In this document: positions 31,271-41,530 of the stretch, piece by piece | Position numbering within the stretch: the first letter of the stretch is position 1 | Layout: every line of letters starts with the position of its first letter | Assembly (NCBI GenBank): GCA_019914945.1 | Contig: CM034105.1 | Location: forward strand, 9,610,001-9,674,000 | Length of the DNA stretch: 64,000 bases | Reading direction: 5' to 3' | Source of the DNA: Typha latifolia | Lineage: Eukaryota; Streptophyta; Magnoliopsida; Poales; Typhaceae | Program-made: the position numbers and the translations under genes | Notes under the pieces: model-generated | Told to the model about the DNA's origin: nothing | What the model saw: the letters and a program-made list of their open reading frames with translations, nothing else | Database searches by the model: none

Positions 31271-32050
31271 TGATAGATTCTTGAACTAATGATAGACTAC
31301 GCAACGATTCCTTTAAGATCTGGATAAATTACAGGAATTAGTCTGCGCAACTATAGGAAAATATACGTCAAATATTCTCTAGTAGTTGAAAAATTACGAA
31401 ACCAATTGGGTTAGATCCGTATCTTCCTAATAATTTCGTATTTATTCCCTTTACAGATTCAAACTGTACTAGGGATGAAAACACGGAATAACATGGGTGA
31501 CGGTGGTGGTGATAGGTGGAGTGGATGTTAGTGTTATGGATAGGTATGGAGATGAAGGTGGATTGTGGATGTGGTTAAAGGATGTAGACGAAGGGAACGA
31601 AGTGGTCGAGATCCCAAAGAAGAGGAGTGGCTCGATTGTCAAGGGAGATTAGAAGTTAGGAGAAACCTTGCCAACGGTAGAGGTGGAAGGATGGTGAAGA
31701 GGGAGGAGGGAGATTAGAGTAGATAGATGATAGAGAGGCAAGAAATCAATATTTAAATAGCATAATGAAGTTGGCTGCCATTCACATATTTATATAGGCT
31801 AGCCAAAAAGTCCTAAAACAATATGTAACACTAATTCTAGAGGATTCCCGCCGATCGCGTTCGAACGCACCAAAAGACGTTCTCTGTATGTGCAAACACG
31901 ATGCAGGCATTCGAACGCGGGCGATCGAACTCGCCCGACCGAGTTCGAATGCACAATATGCATTCTTTGTATTTGCGAACCTGATGCAGGCGTTCGCAGG
32001 GGCGTTCAAACGTGACCCCACCTACGTTTGAAAGCGACTTAAGTGTATCA
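31271..32050 (-). repeat. G4 5' LTR
   Basis: About 780 bp, from TGATACACTTAAGTCGC (right end) to GAATCTATCA (left end). U3 holds TTCGAA palindromes (31856-32045), and a TATA-like TTTATATAGG lies near 31788-31797. Next to the left end, TGGTATCAGAGC occurs and then a second TGGTATCA about 18 bp further, a doubled primer-site module. Confidence 0.75.
31856..32045. repeat. TTCGAA palindrome cluster (G4 LTR)
   Basis: TTCGAA cores in GCGTTCGAACGCACC, CATTCGAACGCGGG and GAGTTCGAATGCAC, plus half-sites such as GCAGGCGTTCGCAGG. More decayed than in G1b and G1e, but in the same position upstream of the TATA-like box. Confidence 0.75.
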
Positions 32051-32055
32051 CACAA

Positions 32056-32467
32056 GTTGAACTTCGTTTTGTCTCAGAAGTTGAACTTCTTTTTATCTCA
32101 AAAGTTTCATTTTGTGGTGAATTGTATGTTTAATTTTAGTTTGTGGTACTTTGTAGATTGGGTGGTTGCAATTGATCTGTATTGATGATTTTGTGGTACT
32201 TAGGAATGTTTCTAATGAAATTGGATGCTATGAATTTTTTAGTCACAAAAAGATATGTTATGCTTATTTGATTGTTGATTTATTTTTCTAAAATATTTTG
32301 ATTTGTTGTTTATGTATAAATGGACAAGATATCAAGAGAGAGAGTTTGTAAATGTGACATTTATGTAAGCGCTTTTGAAGTGCCACTTTTAAAAAATGTC
32401 ATTGCAAAATCAATACCGACGATTAGTTAAACGCTAGTAAAAGTGTTATAATAGTAGTTAATAAATA
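32056..32467. other. AT-rich host DNA between G4 and G3, no gene seen
   Basis: About 400 bp. Starts with two copies of AGTTGAACTTC, continues T-rich, and has AAGCGCTTTTGAAGTGCCACT-like inverted segments near 32370-32395 that could be a small DNA transposon remnant. No gene. Confidence 0.35.
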
Positions 32468-33025
32468 TGTTACAAACTAGATCTAGAAAGATATAGATGT
32501 AATAAAATTATGATGATTTTATGGTTTATAGCCTTATGAATTAGCGTTCTAATGTCTTTAGTTTCACATGAATGGAAGGTTGGGATGAAAAAATAAAATT
32601 AAAAGAGTTAAGAAAGGTCAGAACTATACAAATTCGTAATTATCTGACATTGCAGCGGTCGTCGAAGGGTGGTGGATGGCCAAGGGTAGTGGTGGACGAC
32701 TGTAAAGTAGGGTGGCTCGTGGAGGTGATGGTGGCTATGGTTTGGAGGTAGATTTAGAGTTCTAAGTTAGATATACTCATAGAAAAATAAATGGCTATAC
32801 TTAATTTACTTATACTCCTAGATAATCTTATTCTTACTACTAAGATAAACTTAAAGCTAAAATAATTTCTTAATGTTTAGATGCTTGGATGATTAAGTAA
32901 AAAATCCTAGCCCCTCTATATATTGAGGTCGAGTAGAATCAGTACTATTCGAACTAGCACTAACGGTTTACACGACTTACATGACTTAATTAAACTTGCC
33001 TTACTGACTTACATGACTACCTTAG
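32468..33025 (-). repeat. G3-family LTR, left-most copy (truncated)
   Basis: Matches the 37235-37921 LTR on the same strand: TACAAACTAGATCT at the left, the segment with GCAGCGGTCGTCGAAGGGTGG, an ATATACTC patch, then the R1 array (CTTGCCTTA repeats) up to about 33025, where homology ends. The upstream (right) end of the LTR is missing. Confidence 0.6.
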
Positions 33026-33239
33026 AACAAGAAGTGTGTTAGCTAGCGCTTGCATTTATGGTCGAGGTTAAAATAGTCATCGTAGTAAAAATGCGAGCCT
33101 TTCTTTTTGCGCTCCTTCAAGTCATTAGGTATCAAACGGCATGTGATTTGTCGGTGGTTGGGCTGACCTACCTACGCGGGCTAGGTCAGGGTAGGTATAG
33201 TCTCTAGGGGGTTGTGGGCTTGGGTCGTCTTCCTTCACT

Positions 33240-34560
33240 ACTCCTTACAGATTTTATTTAGCTAATCCAATTTAGACTCCATTAGAATCGCCACTAAGAA
33301 GGCCTCCTCAAAAGTGCTGGGCCTTAGGGCCTCGACATCAGGCTAAATGTCAGGCCTAAGCCTACTAATGAAGGTACTATTTAGGGTCAAGTCTGACTAG
33401 TTAGTGACCTAATTGCAAATTTGTTTTAACTCCTCTCGGTAAACTTAAACTTTTGTTGACTAAGTCAGCTTAGTCAACATGGCCTAAAAGTCCTCATACT
33501 AGGTCGGACCAAATCGAGCATAGATCACATCTGTGAAGTTCTGCCAAGATTTGAATGGTTGAGTTCACTCAACCAACTGCTACCACTTAATTGCCACACC
33601 CTCCAAGTGGAATGATACTAGCTGGATCTTTTGGTGGTCGGGCATGCCATGGTATGTAAAAATACTCCTCCATTAGATAGGTTCTATCTAGTGTGTCTCC
33701 ACTAGAGAATTTTGAAAAATCAAGCTTGATGGTCCAAGCTTGGATCCTAAAATATGGATTGTCGTCATAGGCCATGTGACCTTATGGTCGAGGCAGATCA
33801 CATGGGTCATAGGCCCATGAGTCCAACTCATGTCGTGCCTAGGTTGCATGTGGGTTCGGTTCAATCTATGGTATGGGCCTATTAGATCATTCCACTAGTC
33901 ATCCTCAGGCTCGTACTTGTGCTTTGGGTCATGGTCATAGGTCACAAACTAGTTTGCATGAAGTGGTTGAACCGGTTCACAAAAATTTGGCCAACCTTGA
34001 AATTGTGCACTTTATCATCTCTATGCAAGTGCCTTAGCCCTAAACCTCGGGCTGAAATGGGATTTCTACCAAGGGCATCGCCACAGGCCACTATAGCCTT
34101 AGTGATAGCTAGGTAGGATGGATGGCCGCTCCATCCGGTGGGTCTTCATTTCGGCAAAGTGGTGGCGAGCTGCAATGGGTGGCCAAATTCGAGCTCAGGC
34201 TCGATCTATTGTAACAATGGCCATGGAGCATTGTCGATAGGTCTATCGGCCCTTGACGGTTGTGGAAGGGACACATGCCCCACTATAAGAGAGAGATGGC
34301 AGCGGGAAACCCCAATAGAGCCGCCTAATTGGTATTGGTAGCTTCTCATGGTGGTGGCTATCGGGTTCGGCAACCCGACGATCTCCAGTGGCTGCGATGG
34401 CTACCACTTGCTAGCAATTGACCCAAGGAAGTCAATCGTGACTATCGATGGTAGTGGAAACACCGAACGCACGACCACCAACCGCAAGTTTGCTACAGTG
34501 ATAACTGCTATCATCAGTAGCCTTTCGACCAATGTTGGCACGAACGGAGGCCATGGCTAT
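33240..34560 (-). pseudogene. G3 copy A Gypsy gag
   Basis: Heavily decayed gag. Near 33590-33775 the minus strand reads KLDFSKFSSGDTLDRTYLMEE with HARPPKDPASI, the counterpart of LEFPKFKGGDPINWLYRAEQ in G1b. Around 33280-33380 fragments of the LRPDI-x-DVEALRPSTFEEAF motif are seen with stops. The N-terminal part (33800-34560) is low-complexity and split among frames. It lies just downstream of the copy A LTR, as gag should. Non-functional. Confidence 0.55.
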
Positions 34561-34564
34561 GGAC

Positions 34565-35473
34565 CAGATATAGATAGATCCGGACGTAAAAATTATGAAA
34601 ATTTATGAGATAGTAGCCTTACAAGATAGCGTTCTAATGGCATCTATTTCATGTCAATTGAATCTAAATAAAAAGATATAATTAAAATAGTAAATATCTG
34701 ACATTGTGGCGGTCATTGGAGGGTGGCAGATGTCCAAGGGCGGTGATGGATAGCCGTCTAGTAGGGTGGCTACTATAGGTGATGGTGGCTATGGGTTGGA
34801 GGTAGAATTAGGTTTCTAACTTAGATCTACAACTAAGAAAATAAAAATGATCTAATGGCTCTAGTTTTCAATGCGAGAATAAGAAAAACTAAACTCAATT
34901 AATTTTTAATGCTTGGATGCTTGGATGAATAAAGCCTAGCCCCTCTATATATAAATGTCGAGTACAATGAGTCCTATTCGGACTTAGCCCTAAAGGTATA
35001 TATGACTCAAACTAGGACTTGCCTTAGAGGCTTATATGACTTAATTGAACTTACATGACTTAATTAAACTTGCCTTGGTGGCTTACATGACTTAACTAGG
35101 CTTGCCTTAAGAGTTTACATTAAAGATAAACATGACCTAGAGATAAACATGACTTAGCTAAATCAACATTCCTTATCTTTCTCAGAATGTTTCTTCATTA
35201 TGTCATAGATAGAGTCCCAATATTGAGAAACCTTGAGTACGAAAGTTGTATATCAAGACATCTTAAATCTTCTCCCAAGTGGTCTCATAATATTCGATCA
35301 ATTGATTAATATTTGCAAAATATTTTCCTAAAACTGCACAGAAGTTAACGAACTTATCTAATTAAATAAACTCTAACCTAATTAGATTCTAAGCAAACAA
35401 CATAAAAGATAACTAGACTTGACCCTTTAAATTCAATGTCCTTATGATGTGATCTGATCTAACTTAGATCTCA
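34565..35473 (-). repeat. G3 copy A LTR
   Basis: About 900 bp sharing the order seen at 37235-37921: GACGTAAAAATTATGAAAAT, the TGGCGGTCATTGGAGGG segment, CTCTATATATAAAT (TATA-like on one strand), the R1 array (34960-35130), then a segment ending AATGTCCTTATGATGTGATC. Boundaries are approximate. Confidence 0.6.
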
Positions 35474-36039
35474 CCACTCTACCACACTTCCGTACAGCTT
35501 GTTCTCAAGGTGTCCATGGTGGTTTCCAAACCTTCGTGCACTCTCTAACTTTATGTTCTCGAACTTTGTGTGGATCTCGTCTGTGACATAGAGGAGGGAT
35601 CTATGGTGGGTTCTACTCTAGGGCCCACTTGTTCGAGCCATAGTCTGTCCTAGTCATGGTTGGCTTAGACCAAATCCTAGCCATAGGTGGTTCGAATGTG
35701 GGTCTTAGGCTATGGCGGACAACCAAGGTGCCAACAATAGTGGCTTGATCTAGACTGATTCAGACGTAAGAAAATTATGAAAATTTAAATAATGGTAGCT
35801 TCACGAGAGGGGTTCTAATGGCTCTAGTTTCATGTCAACCAAATGTCTAGATAAAAAGATATAATTAAATTAATGGAGCTAGGTCAAAACGGGTTTAAAT
35901 GGTAAATATCTAACGTTGCGGCGGTTGTCGGAGGGTGGCGGACAGCCAAAGGTGATGGTGGACAACCGTATATTAGGGTGGCTATAGCAGATGATGGTGG
36001 CTTTGAGTTGGGTGTGGATAGTCCGAGAAAGGGAGTGAA
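35474..36039. other. G3 remnants and unassigned DNA, no gene seen
   Basis: The first 270 bp have no recognised content. From about 35745 a partial G3 LTR copy begins (GACGTAAGAAAATTATGAAA) and runs to about 36010, then decays. No reading frame with a domain. Confidence 0.45.
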
Positions 36040-36590
36040 TGTGACAACTTGGACTAGGAGCACCTAGATCACCATCGGTGGAAAGGTAGGGTTTTCGGCC
36101 CTAGCTTCCACCGTGGCTGGGGAAGACGGTATTGGGGCTATTCCTAGGGGCTTCTCTGACGCAGTAGGGTTGGCTTGGAGGGTCTGCGGTGGTGGAGGGA
36201 CTTCCACCATGGTTGGAGGAGTGGTTATGGTGGTTTGGAGCTCTCCTCCATCTCCTTCAAGGGTGGACTTTGTCTCACCATGGGTGGCTAGTTCCGGTGT
36301 GGCCAGCGGTTCTAGATGTATAGGGGGGGTGGTGTCGAGCATGGATAATTGCTGTCAAGGCTTCGACAACCTCCTCAATCCTCTCGGAGCTCTCCATTAC
36401 TTTGATGATTCTCACAACGAGTCAATGGACTCTACCAATGCCTTCGCCCACACCGGTGGCTCATTATTAAAGGCTGCTGGTGGTACTGAGGAAACCTCCA
36501 CAGGCATTGAGATGAGTTCTTGGTCCTCCATGGACGCAATCTCTGCTAGTTTAGCTTTGGATCACGTGTTCACCATCGTTCGAGGAATGT
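36040..36590 (-). pseudogene. G3 copy B gag N-terminal leader
   Basis: Minus strand, next to a primer-site remnant (TGGTATTAGAGC, about 36592-36605). The leader reads MEDQELISMPVEVSSVPP and then ALVESIDSL, followed in another frame by a Pro/Thr-rich stretch (MVEVPPPPQTLQANPT). Similar to copy C (VEDQEHISIPMGVSPAP near 37130), so these are parallel copies of the same gag start. No gag core is visible. Confidence 0.5.
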
Positions 36591-36605
36591 CGGCTCTAAT
36601 ACCAA

Positions 36606-36860
36606 TGTATACATACCAGATCTAGACATATTTGGGCGCAAGAAAATTATGAAAATTTATGATGGTAGCCTATAAGATAGGGTTCTAATGGCTCTAGTTT
36701 CACATCAATCGGATGTCTAGATGAAAAGATATAACTAAAATAGTAGAGCAAGGTCAGAACGAGGTAAAATGGTAAATATCTGATGTTGCAGCGGTCATCG
36801 GAGGGTGGCGGATGGCCAAGGGCGGTGGTGGATGGCCTTATAGTAGGGTGGCTTCTAGAT
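36606..36860 (-). repeat. G3 copy B LTR fragment
   Basis: About 250 bp matching the 3' end of the G3 LTR: CCAGATCTAGACATATTTGG, then GCGCAAGAAAATTATGAAAA, TCTAATGGCTCTAGTTTCAC, and the CAGCGGTCATCGGAGGGTGG segment. Homology stops before the R1 array; copy C gag-like sequence follows. Confidence 0.55.
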
Positions 36861-36869
36861 TTGGGACGT

Positions 36870-37160
36870 CACGATTTGGGCCGGCTCATCCTTTTGGTGG
36901 CTGTGGCTAGCCGGTTTTTGCCATGTCCGATAGTGCTGGTGGCACAGGATGGCCATGATGGGCTAGGAGAACCACTGCCAAGGCTTGGATCGTCTTCTCG
37001 ACCCCCTTGGAGCTCTCTGTGACTTTCTTCGATGATTCTATCAATGCTTTCTCCCATGTGGTAATTTATCGTCGATGGTTGTCAGTGGTGCCGGTGAAAC
37101 ACCCATAGGAATGGAGATGTGTTCTTGGTCCTCAACAGTTTCTCCTTTCTTGTTCATCTT
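36870..37160 (-). pseudogene. G3 copy C gag N-terminal leader
   Basis: Minus-strand frame starting MNKKGETVEDQEHISIP near 37160, then VSPAPLTTIDDKLPH and, after stops, a basic stretch. It parallels the copy B leader and lies just inside the copy C primer site. It ends against the copy B LTR fragment, so most of gag is missing. Confidence 0.5.
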
Positions 37161-37263
37161 CTTTGATACCATTATTACAAACTAGATCTGAAAAGATTTG
37201 GACATTGGCCAAGGAACGCTAGCTCTAATACCATTATTACAAACTAGATCTGAAAAGATTTAG
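37161..37263 (-). repeat. Duplicated LTR-end/primer-site module (G3 copy C)
   Basis: The block ACCATTATTACAAACTAGAT plus CTGAAAAGATTT occurs twice, at about 37170-37201 and 37231-37262, about 60 bp apart. Each copy contains the LTR terminus together with a TGGTAT(T/C)A primer-site core, so the LTR end and primer site have been duplicated as a unit. Confidence 0.75.
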
Positions 37264-37921
37264 ACATAACAAAATTATAATATTTTAATAGTTTGTAACT
37301 TTGTGAGGTAGGATTCTAATGGCTTTTGTGTTATATGAATCGGAGGTTGGGATGAAAAGATAAATTTAAAACAGTTGAGAAAGGTTAGCACTAGACAGAT
37401 TGGTAATTATTCGACGTCATGGCGGTCATCGGAGGGTGGCGAATATCCAAGGGTGGCTCGTGGAGGTGATGGTGGCTAGAGTTTAGTAGTAGAATTAGGG
37501 TTCTAAGTTAGATATACTCCTAGAAAAATAAACGGCTATGATTAATTTACTTCTATTCCTAAAATATCTTACTCTTACTCCTAAGATAAACTCAAGGCTA
37601 AATAATTTCTTAATGCTTGGATGCTTGGATGACTAAATAAAAAAGCCTAACCCCTGTATATATGACTAGAACTATGATTTATCTTAAAGGCTTACATGAC
37701 TTAATTAGACTTGTCTTATCAGTTTACATGACTTAATTAGACTTGCCTTAGTAGCTTATATGATTTAACTAGACTTGCCTTAGGAGGCTTACATGACATA
37801 ATTAAACTTGCCTTAAGGGCTTACATAAGAGATAAATATGAATTAATTAAAAAATAAATAGACTCGATCTATCAAGCGCAATGTCCCTGTGATTCGATCA
37901 GATCAGATCTGAATTGTAACA
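37235..37921 (-). repeat. G3 copy C LTR
   Basis: About 687 bp, from TGTTACAATTCAGATCTGAT (right end, 37921) to ...TAGTTTGTAATA (left end) next to the primer site TGGTATTAGAGC. Contains the CATGGCGGTCATCGGAGGG segment and the R1 array (37660-37830). It has the clearest ends of the G3 LTRs. G1e inserted directly at its right edge. Confidence 0.65.
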
Positions 37922-38032
37922 AAATGATACGATTCGGACTTCACCGACGTCGTCTCGAGCATGGATTCACTTTAGGAGTTTTTATTTCATGTTTTAGTGT
38001 TTAATTTCCATTAAAATAAGTTTTTTGTAAGT

Positions 38033-38275
38033 CGCGTTCGAACGCGGGTGGAGTGAGTTCGAACGCGGTTTGTGAACGGGGTTGTGAACGTGGTGAAGAG
38101 AATGTACTGTGCGTTCGAACACGGTGCGTTCGAACGCACTGTGAATGCCTGCATCGCGTTCGCAAATACCGACAGGCGCGTTCGATCACGCGTTCGAACG
38201 CCTGCATCGCGTTCGCAAATCCAGAAGAGCTAATTCGGTGCGTTCGAACGCGGTCGGGCGAGTTCGAACGCGGTC
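38033..38275. repeat. TTCGAA palindrome cluster (G1e 5' LTR)
   Basis: Seven TTCGAA cores at about 38037, 38058, 38114, 38129, 38193, 38243 and 38263, with two pairs about 20-21 bp apart. Most are in GCGTTCGAACGC or GAGTTCGAACGCGG. The cluster ends about 50 bp upstream of the TATA box. Confidence 0.9.
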
Positions 38276-38320
38276 GGCGAAAATTGTGTTTTAGGGTTAA
38301 TGTGAGTTGTTGGTTAGCCT

Positions 38321-38329
38321 ATAAAAGGA
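38321..38329 (+). promoter_or_regulatory. G1e 5' LTR TATA box
   Basis: TATAAAAGG, about 50 bp after the palindrome cluster and followed by the conserved GTAGGGCAACC segment found in all G1 LTRs. Confidence 0.7.
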
Positions 38330-38670
38330 TGTGTAGGGCAACCAAAATTATCATTGATTATTGAGATTGAGTTTTGCCTTGCCTCCTTCGTCTTCTTCGA
38401 TCCCGTTCTCTCAATCCCCGGCGACGCCGCGCTAACCCTCCCTCGTCCGGCTAATCACCCTAGTCCCTTAGGGGTGGCCCTCTTCTCCCCCTTCGTCCAA
38501 TCTATCCAACACTTGCCCTAATCCTTCCATCAACCACAACCGTTCCACCATCACTTTTCACCGGTGCCACCACATTAACGCCGGTCCACCACCATCCACC
38601 ATTACCTAGGATCTCATGCCTCCATCCACGAATCCAAAACAGAGCATCCTGACGTTCGTCCACTAAACGA

Positions 38671-39613
38671 AGGGTGCTGCTAGATGGAAATCAACCACGG
38701 CAAGGGCCGACATTGCAACCACTTGTGGGTTTTCCTTGTGCAGGGGACCGAGCTCTACTATTGCAAATGGCTGTTGTTGAACCAGAACATCCACCACCAA
38801 AGGAAGTAGCCTCTGACATGGAAGAGCTGCTGCAGGAGTTTCAGGATCTCTTCAAGGAACCCCGAGGACTACTGCCGAACCGTCGTCATGACCATCGCAT
38901 CCAAATCATTCCAGGGGCGGAACCTGCGAATGTCCGACCCTATCGGTACCCACATGTCCAGAAGGAAGAGATCAGTAAATTGGTGGAGGAAATGCTCAAG
39001 CAAGGGATTATTCAACCGAGTAGAAGTGCCTACTCATCGCCGGTGCTGCTGGTTCGGAAGAAAGACCGGAGTTGGCGGTTTTGCGTCGACTACCGAGCCT
39101 TGAATGCAATTACTGTCAAGGACCGGTATCCAATACCGGTGATCGAGGAGTTGCTAGATGAGCTCACAGGGTCGGCCTACTTCAGCAAACTTGACTTAAG
39201 AGCGGGATACCATCAAATCCGAGTCAACCCTGAAGATGTACACAAAACGGCGTTCCGAACTCACGATGGCCACTATGAGTTCCGAGTCATGCCGTTTGGG
39301 CTCACCAATGCACCGGCCACCTTCCAAGGGCTGATGAATGACCTCTTACTCCCACTCTTGCGTCGGTACGTGCTCGTCTTCTTTGATGATATTCTAGTAT
39401 ACAGCAGGAATTGGAGTGAGCATTTGCGGCACGTACAGGAGGTATTAAATATCTTGCGACAAAACCAGCTAAAAGTTAAGATGAGCAAGTGTCTTTGGGG
39501 AGAGTCAAAAGTGGAGTACTTGGGGCATATAATCTCTGTAAAAGGAGTGGAAGCCGACCCAAGCAAGATCAAGAATATGGTGGATTGGCCGATTCCTACT
39601 AATCGGAGGAATT
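38671..39613 (+). pseudogene. G1e reverse transcriptase
   Basis: Gypsy RT copying element RNA into DNA. Frame open 38674-39615: linker, YRYPHVQKEEISKLVEEML, SPVLLVRKKDRSWRFCVDYR, ALNAITVKDRYPIPVI, LDLRAGYHQIRV, FRVMPFGLTNAPATFQ and the catalytic VFFDDILVYS (FFDD, about 39380-39400), then KVEYLGHIIS. It ends at a frameshift after WPIPTNRR, where the RT connection region should continue. The motif wording matches Reina-like chromoviruses. The first Met near 38674 is not a real start; this is an internal piece of a polyprotein joined to the LTR by deletion. Confidence 0.85.
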
Positions 39614-40293
39614 GAGGGGATTCCTTGGATTGACGGTACTACCGGCGATTTGTTGCCAACTATGGCAAAATTGCTGCCCCGCTGACCTCCTTACTCAGAA
39701 AAGGTGGGTTTCAATGGACGGGCAAAGCAACGGAGGCCTTCGAAGCCTTGAAGACAGCTATGTCTACAGCTCCAGTTCTAGCACTACCAGATTTCGGTAA
39801 GCCCTTTGTGGTGGAGTGCGACGCTTCGGGTGAGGGCATTGGAGCAGTTTTGATGCAAGAGGGCAGACCCATGGCATATATGAGCAAAGCATTGTCAAGT
39901 CAGTCGCGACAGCTATCTACCTACGAGCGCGAAATGCTAGCGATTCTACACGCCGTCACCAAATGGTGACCCTACTTGATTGGCCAACGATTTACTATCC
40001 GCACGGACCAGCGTAGCTTACCCTACTTCATGGAGCAACGTGTGCACACCCCAGCCCAACAACGGTGGGTCACGAAACTCCTTGGGTATGACTACAAATT
40101 AGTCTACAAAAAGGGGATTGAAAATCGAGCCGCCGATGCTCTTTCGCGCCAACCGGACACAAGTGAGCTTGCCGCTCTTTCAGCACCAGCATTTCCTATA
40201 TCTTCAGATATGTGGGGAACCAATGCAGAAGATCATACCATGGAGGAACTTAAGCCAGAGTTCAAAGATCGCTTCACAAACTTCAAACCTTGA
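39614..40293 (+). pseudogene. G1e RT connection and RNase H, joined to chromodomain tail
   Basis: Continues RT after the frameshift: FQWTGKATEAFEALKTAMST (in another frame), then PVLALPDFGKPFVVECDASG with the first RNase H Asp, YMSKALSSQSRQLSTYEREML with the Glu, TKW and a TGA stop at about 39967 (expected Arg CGA, a CpG-type change), then FTIRTDQRSLPYFMEQR with the next Asp, and KGIENRAADALSR. After SSDMWGTNAEDHTMEELK the sequence jumps to FKDRFTNFKP, the end of the chromodomain, so integrase is deleted. Confidence 0.8.
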
Positions 40294-40431
40294 GGACAAG
40301 GTTGCGGAAGCGTGGTGGATTGATACGATTCGGACTTCACCGACGTCGTCTCGAGCATGGATTCACTTTAGGAGTGTTTTTATTTCATGTTTTAGTGTTT
40401 AATTTCCATTAAAATAAGTTTTCTGTAAGTC

Positions 40432-40668
40432 GCGTTCGAACGCGGGTGGAGTGAGTTTGAACGCGGTTTGCGAACGGGGTTGTGAACGTGGTGAAGAGAA
40501 TGTACTGTGCGTTCGAACGCACTGTGAACGCCTGCATCGCGTTCGCAAATACCGATAGGCACGTTCGATCACGCGTTCGAACGCCTGCATCGCGTTCGCA
40601 AATCCAGAAGAGCTAATTCGGTGCGTTCGAACGCGGTCGGGCGAGTTCGAACGCGGTCGGCGAAAATT
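40432..40668. repeat. TTCGAA palindrome cluster (G1e 3' LTR)
   Basis: Six TTCGAA cores in the same order as in the 5' LTR, but lacking the extra GTTCGAACACGGTGC piece. The half-site GCCTGCATCGCGTTCGCAAA occurs twice. Confidence 0.9.
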
Positions 40669-41197
40669 ATGTTTTAGGGTTAATGTGAGTTGTTGGTTAG
40701 CCTATAAAAGGATGTGTAGGGCAACCAAAATTATCATTGATTATTGAGATTGAGTTTTGCCTTGCCTCCTTCGTCTTCTTCGCTCCCGTTCTCTCAATCC
40801 CCGGCGACGCCGCTTCTAACTTCCCTCGTCCGGCTAATCACCCTAGTCCCTTAGGGGTGGCCCTCTTCTCCCCCTTCGTCCAATCTATCCAACACTTGCC
40901 CTAATCCTTCCATCAACCACAACCATTCCACCATCACTTTTCACCGGTGCCACCACATTAACGCCGGTCCACCACCATCCACCATTACCTAGGATCTCGT
41001 GCCTCCATCCACGAATCCAAAACAGAGCATCCTGACGTTCGTCCACTAAATGAACAATATCTCGAGATCCCCAACTCTGATTCGCCTGTAACTAGATTTG
41101 TTGGAAAGCTCTTTTACGAGACTACAACATACCAAAATCTCACGTCGATCCGACGACAGCATATTTTGGAATCTAATTTCAAAGTTCCATGCCAGAT

Positions 41198-41288
41198 CGT
41201 ATCAAGCTGGTATCAGAGCCTTAGCCCCAAAGAGAAGATCGTATCAATCTGGTATCAGAGCCTTAGCCCCAAAGAGAAGATCGTATCA
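41198..41288 (+). repeat. Reiterated LTR-end/primer-site module (G1e 3' LTR)
   Basis: GATCGTATCA followed by (A/T)(G/T)CTGGTATCAGAGCC and TTAGCCCCAAAGAGAA is present twice in tandem (unit about 42 bp), then a final GATCGTATCA. The sequence that normally lies outside the LTR as primer site is therefore embedded within this 3' LTR. Confidence 0.85.
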
Positions 41289-41293
41289 CAAAA

Positions 41294-41530
41294 TGATACT
41301 AAAATAAGTATACTAGCATTTATAGAAATGCTAAACAAAAACTATATAGACAGTTAGATAAATATTGCTAAAATCTATACCAATGATTATATAAAAGCCA
41401 TTATAAGTATTATAGCAGCGTTTTAAAACTGCTGTTGAAAAATGTAAATAATGGCAGATTCTATAAAATGCCACTATACCCTTCGTGCACCAATCCTCAA
41501 CTGAAAACACTGCATTAAATATCGCTATAG
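41294..41530. other. AT-rich host DNA between G1e and G2, no gene seen
   Basis: About 240 bp. Contains short inverted segments (AGCAGCGTTTTAAAACTGCTG near 41415-41435 in part), suggesting remains of a small DNA transposon, but no ends could be defined. Confidence 0.35.

Larger units (their letters stand above)
30728..32050 (-). mobile_element. Miniature Gypsy-like element G4 (internal deletion, CACAA duplication)
   Basis: Only 1,323 bp, minus strand, bounded by CACAA (30723-30727 and 32051-32055). It consists of a full 5' LTR (31271-32050), primer site, the first ~130 codons of a gag-like frame, and then just the last ~80 bp of the 3' LTR (30728-30806, matching 31271-31350). All other coding sequence is missing. 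Related to the G1 family by LTR start TGATAC and palindrome cluster. Confidence 0.75.
37925..38670 (+). repeat. G1e 5' LTR, 3'-truncated
   Basis: Starts TGATACGATTCGGACTTCAC. Nearly identical to the 3' LTR up to GTCCACTAAACGAA, where it switches to pol (GGTGCTGCTAGATGG). It has a palindrome cluster (38033-38275) and TATAAAAGG at 38321-38329. The missing tail includes the LTR end and primer site. Confidence 0.9.
37925..41288 (+). mobile_element. Gypsy chromovirus G1e, internally deleted (CAAAA duplication)
   Basis: A 3.36 kb plus-strand element flanked by CAAAA at 37920-37924 and 41289-41293. Order: 5' LTR lacking its last ~220 bp (37925-38670), then directly pol from the spacer before RT through RNase H, then the last few codons of the chromodomain and the 3' LTR (40321-41288). 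Primer site, gag, protease and integrase are missing. The 3' LTR is full length (968 bp). Confidence 0.9.
40321..41288 (+). repeat. G1e 3' LTR
   Basis: 968 bp, TGATACGATTCGGACTTCAC to AGATCGTATCA. Palindrome cluster 40432-40668, TATAAAAG at 40703-40710. The last 90 bp contain the LTR terminus plus primer-site sequence repeated inside the LTR (see 41198-41288). CAAAA follows. Confidence 0.9.

Noticed and set aside
33919..34608. Plus-strand frames in the G3 region (also 36113-36625 and 36783-37022)
   Set aside because: Opposite strand to the gag remnants and LTRs; low-complexity Gly/Val-rich shadows.
41294..41530. Small DNA transposon (MITE-like) suggested by short inverted segments, also near 32370-32395
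   Set aside because: No terminal inverted repeats or target duplication could be defined by eye.
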